From an uncultured Clostridia bacterium (lineage in GTDB: Bacteria > Bacillota > Clostridia > Christensenellales > Aristaeellaceae): 30,522 bases of DNA. A program made the translations under genes and the position numbers. Within the stretch, counting starts at the first letter, position 1, and every line of letters begins with the position of its first letter. Location: the NCBI GenBank assembly GCA_934621505.1, contig CAKTUU010000028.1, positions 1 to 30,522 on the forward strand, read 5' to 3'. Below the pieces are notes generated by a model. That model was not told where the DNA came from and did not search any database. It was given only the letters and a program-made list of their open reading frames with translations. Shown one piece after another: positions 30,172 through 30,522 of this stretch.

Positions 30172-30522
30172 CGGTATCACCACAGCGGTGATAAGATGTA
30201 TCTATACGGATATAGTGATACCATGTGGCCCCTTGCCGAGATGACGGACGGGTGGTTCATTTTTGGGATTTTTGAACCGCCGAGAGCTTTTTGAACCAAT
30301 GATGTGAACCGCCGCTCTCACCATGAGGAAAGAGAATAGGTCCATTATAGTTCGGATCATTTGAAGGCTACAATTGAAGGCTATACGAAGAATATCAGAA
30401 TCCATTACTTGAAACAGTGTCTCCGGCGGCATCCCAAAGTTTTTTCTGTATTCGCTAAAATGTAAGTGAGGCAAAAGGGCGCGAAAAAGTTAGCAGGCTC
30501 GGTAGAAAAAACGAGCCATTGT
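30172..30522. other. AT-rich stretch without a supported gene
   Basis: Base composition drops clearly compared with the rest of the window. It holds GGTATCAC at 30173-30180 and its reverse complement GTGATACC at 30215-30222, with a further GGTGATA between them, and two nearly repeated TGAACCGCCG words near 30267 and 30304. A minus-strand frame at 30202-30474 (90 codons, TTG start) is open but has no recognised family or clear ribosome site. I see no transposase or terminal repeat set. Confidence 0.5.

Noticed and set aside
30202..30474. 90-codon minus-strand frame at the window end
   Set aside because: TTG start without a clear ribosome site, no family recognised, and AT-rich surroundings; kept only as a note within the unannotated stretch.

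Overview
The window looks like a chromosomal segment of a GC-rich Gram-positive anaerobe of the class Clostridia, probably a gut Oscillospiraceae- or Christensenellales-like lineage. This rests on strong AGGAGG-type ribosome binding sites, sigma-A promoters with 17-18 base spacers, frequent TTG/GTG starts, and families typical of Clostridia: DUF1836, DUF6110/HMA2, MnmM/YtqB and GGDEF-REC-HD-GYP regulators. No rRNA, tRNA, CRISPR array or intact insertion sequence was seen.

Layout. 1-4.2 kb: a GMP synthase lacking its glutaminase domain (minus) diverges from a dipeptide epimerase plus transglutaminase-like operon that probably handles murein peptides; a DUF1836 regulator follows on the minus strand. 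4.2-7.2 kb: an SGNH hydrolase faces a minus-strand set of nudC, an orphan RnfG-like FMN protein and a GNAT acetyltransferase. 7.2-13.3 kb: a two-component system (minus) diverges from a MacAB-like efflux operon with two adaptor proteins. The shared intergenic region carries one matching response-regulator box upstream of each operon. 13.3-16.6 kb: an operon of three poorly known genes (small protein, Syd/SUKH-like protein, 561-residue protein with a segment resembling a catalytically dead HNH nuclease and a possible sliding-clamp motif) plus a VOC-family protein. This is the best candidate here for something undescribed. 16.6-18.7 kb: mnmM and a minus-strand HMA2/HMA2/DUF6110 cassette without the P-type ATPase expected beside it.

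18.7-27.1 kb is a signalling island: solute-binding lipoprotein, 1299-residue hybrid sensor kinase, a decayed GAF/receiver gene, a free Hpt protein, and a response regulator carrying both cyclic-di-GMP synthase (GGDEF) and phosphodiesterase (HD-GYP) domains. These parts would form a complete route from an extracellular solute to cyclic-di-GMP. 27.1-30.1 kb is a minus-strand polysaccharide locus in visible decay: a frameshifted GT2 glycosyltransferase, a polymerase broken by a stop and a frameshift, and an in-frame chimera of GT4 and GT2 pieces. The last 430 bases are AT-rich, hairpin-rich and contain no gene I can support.
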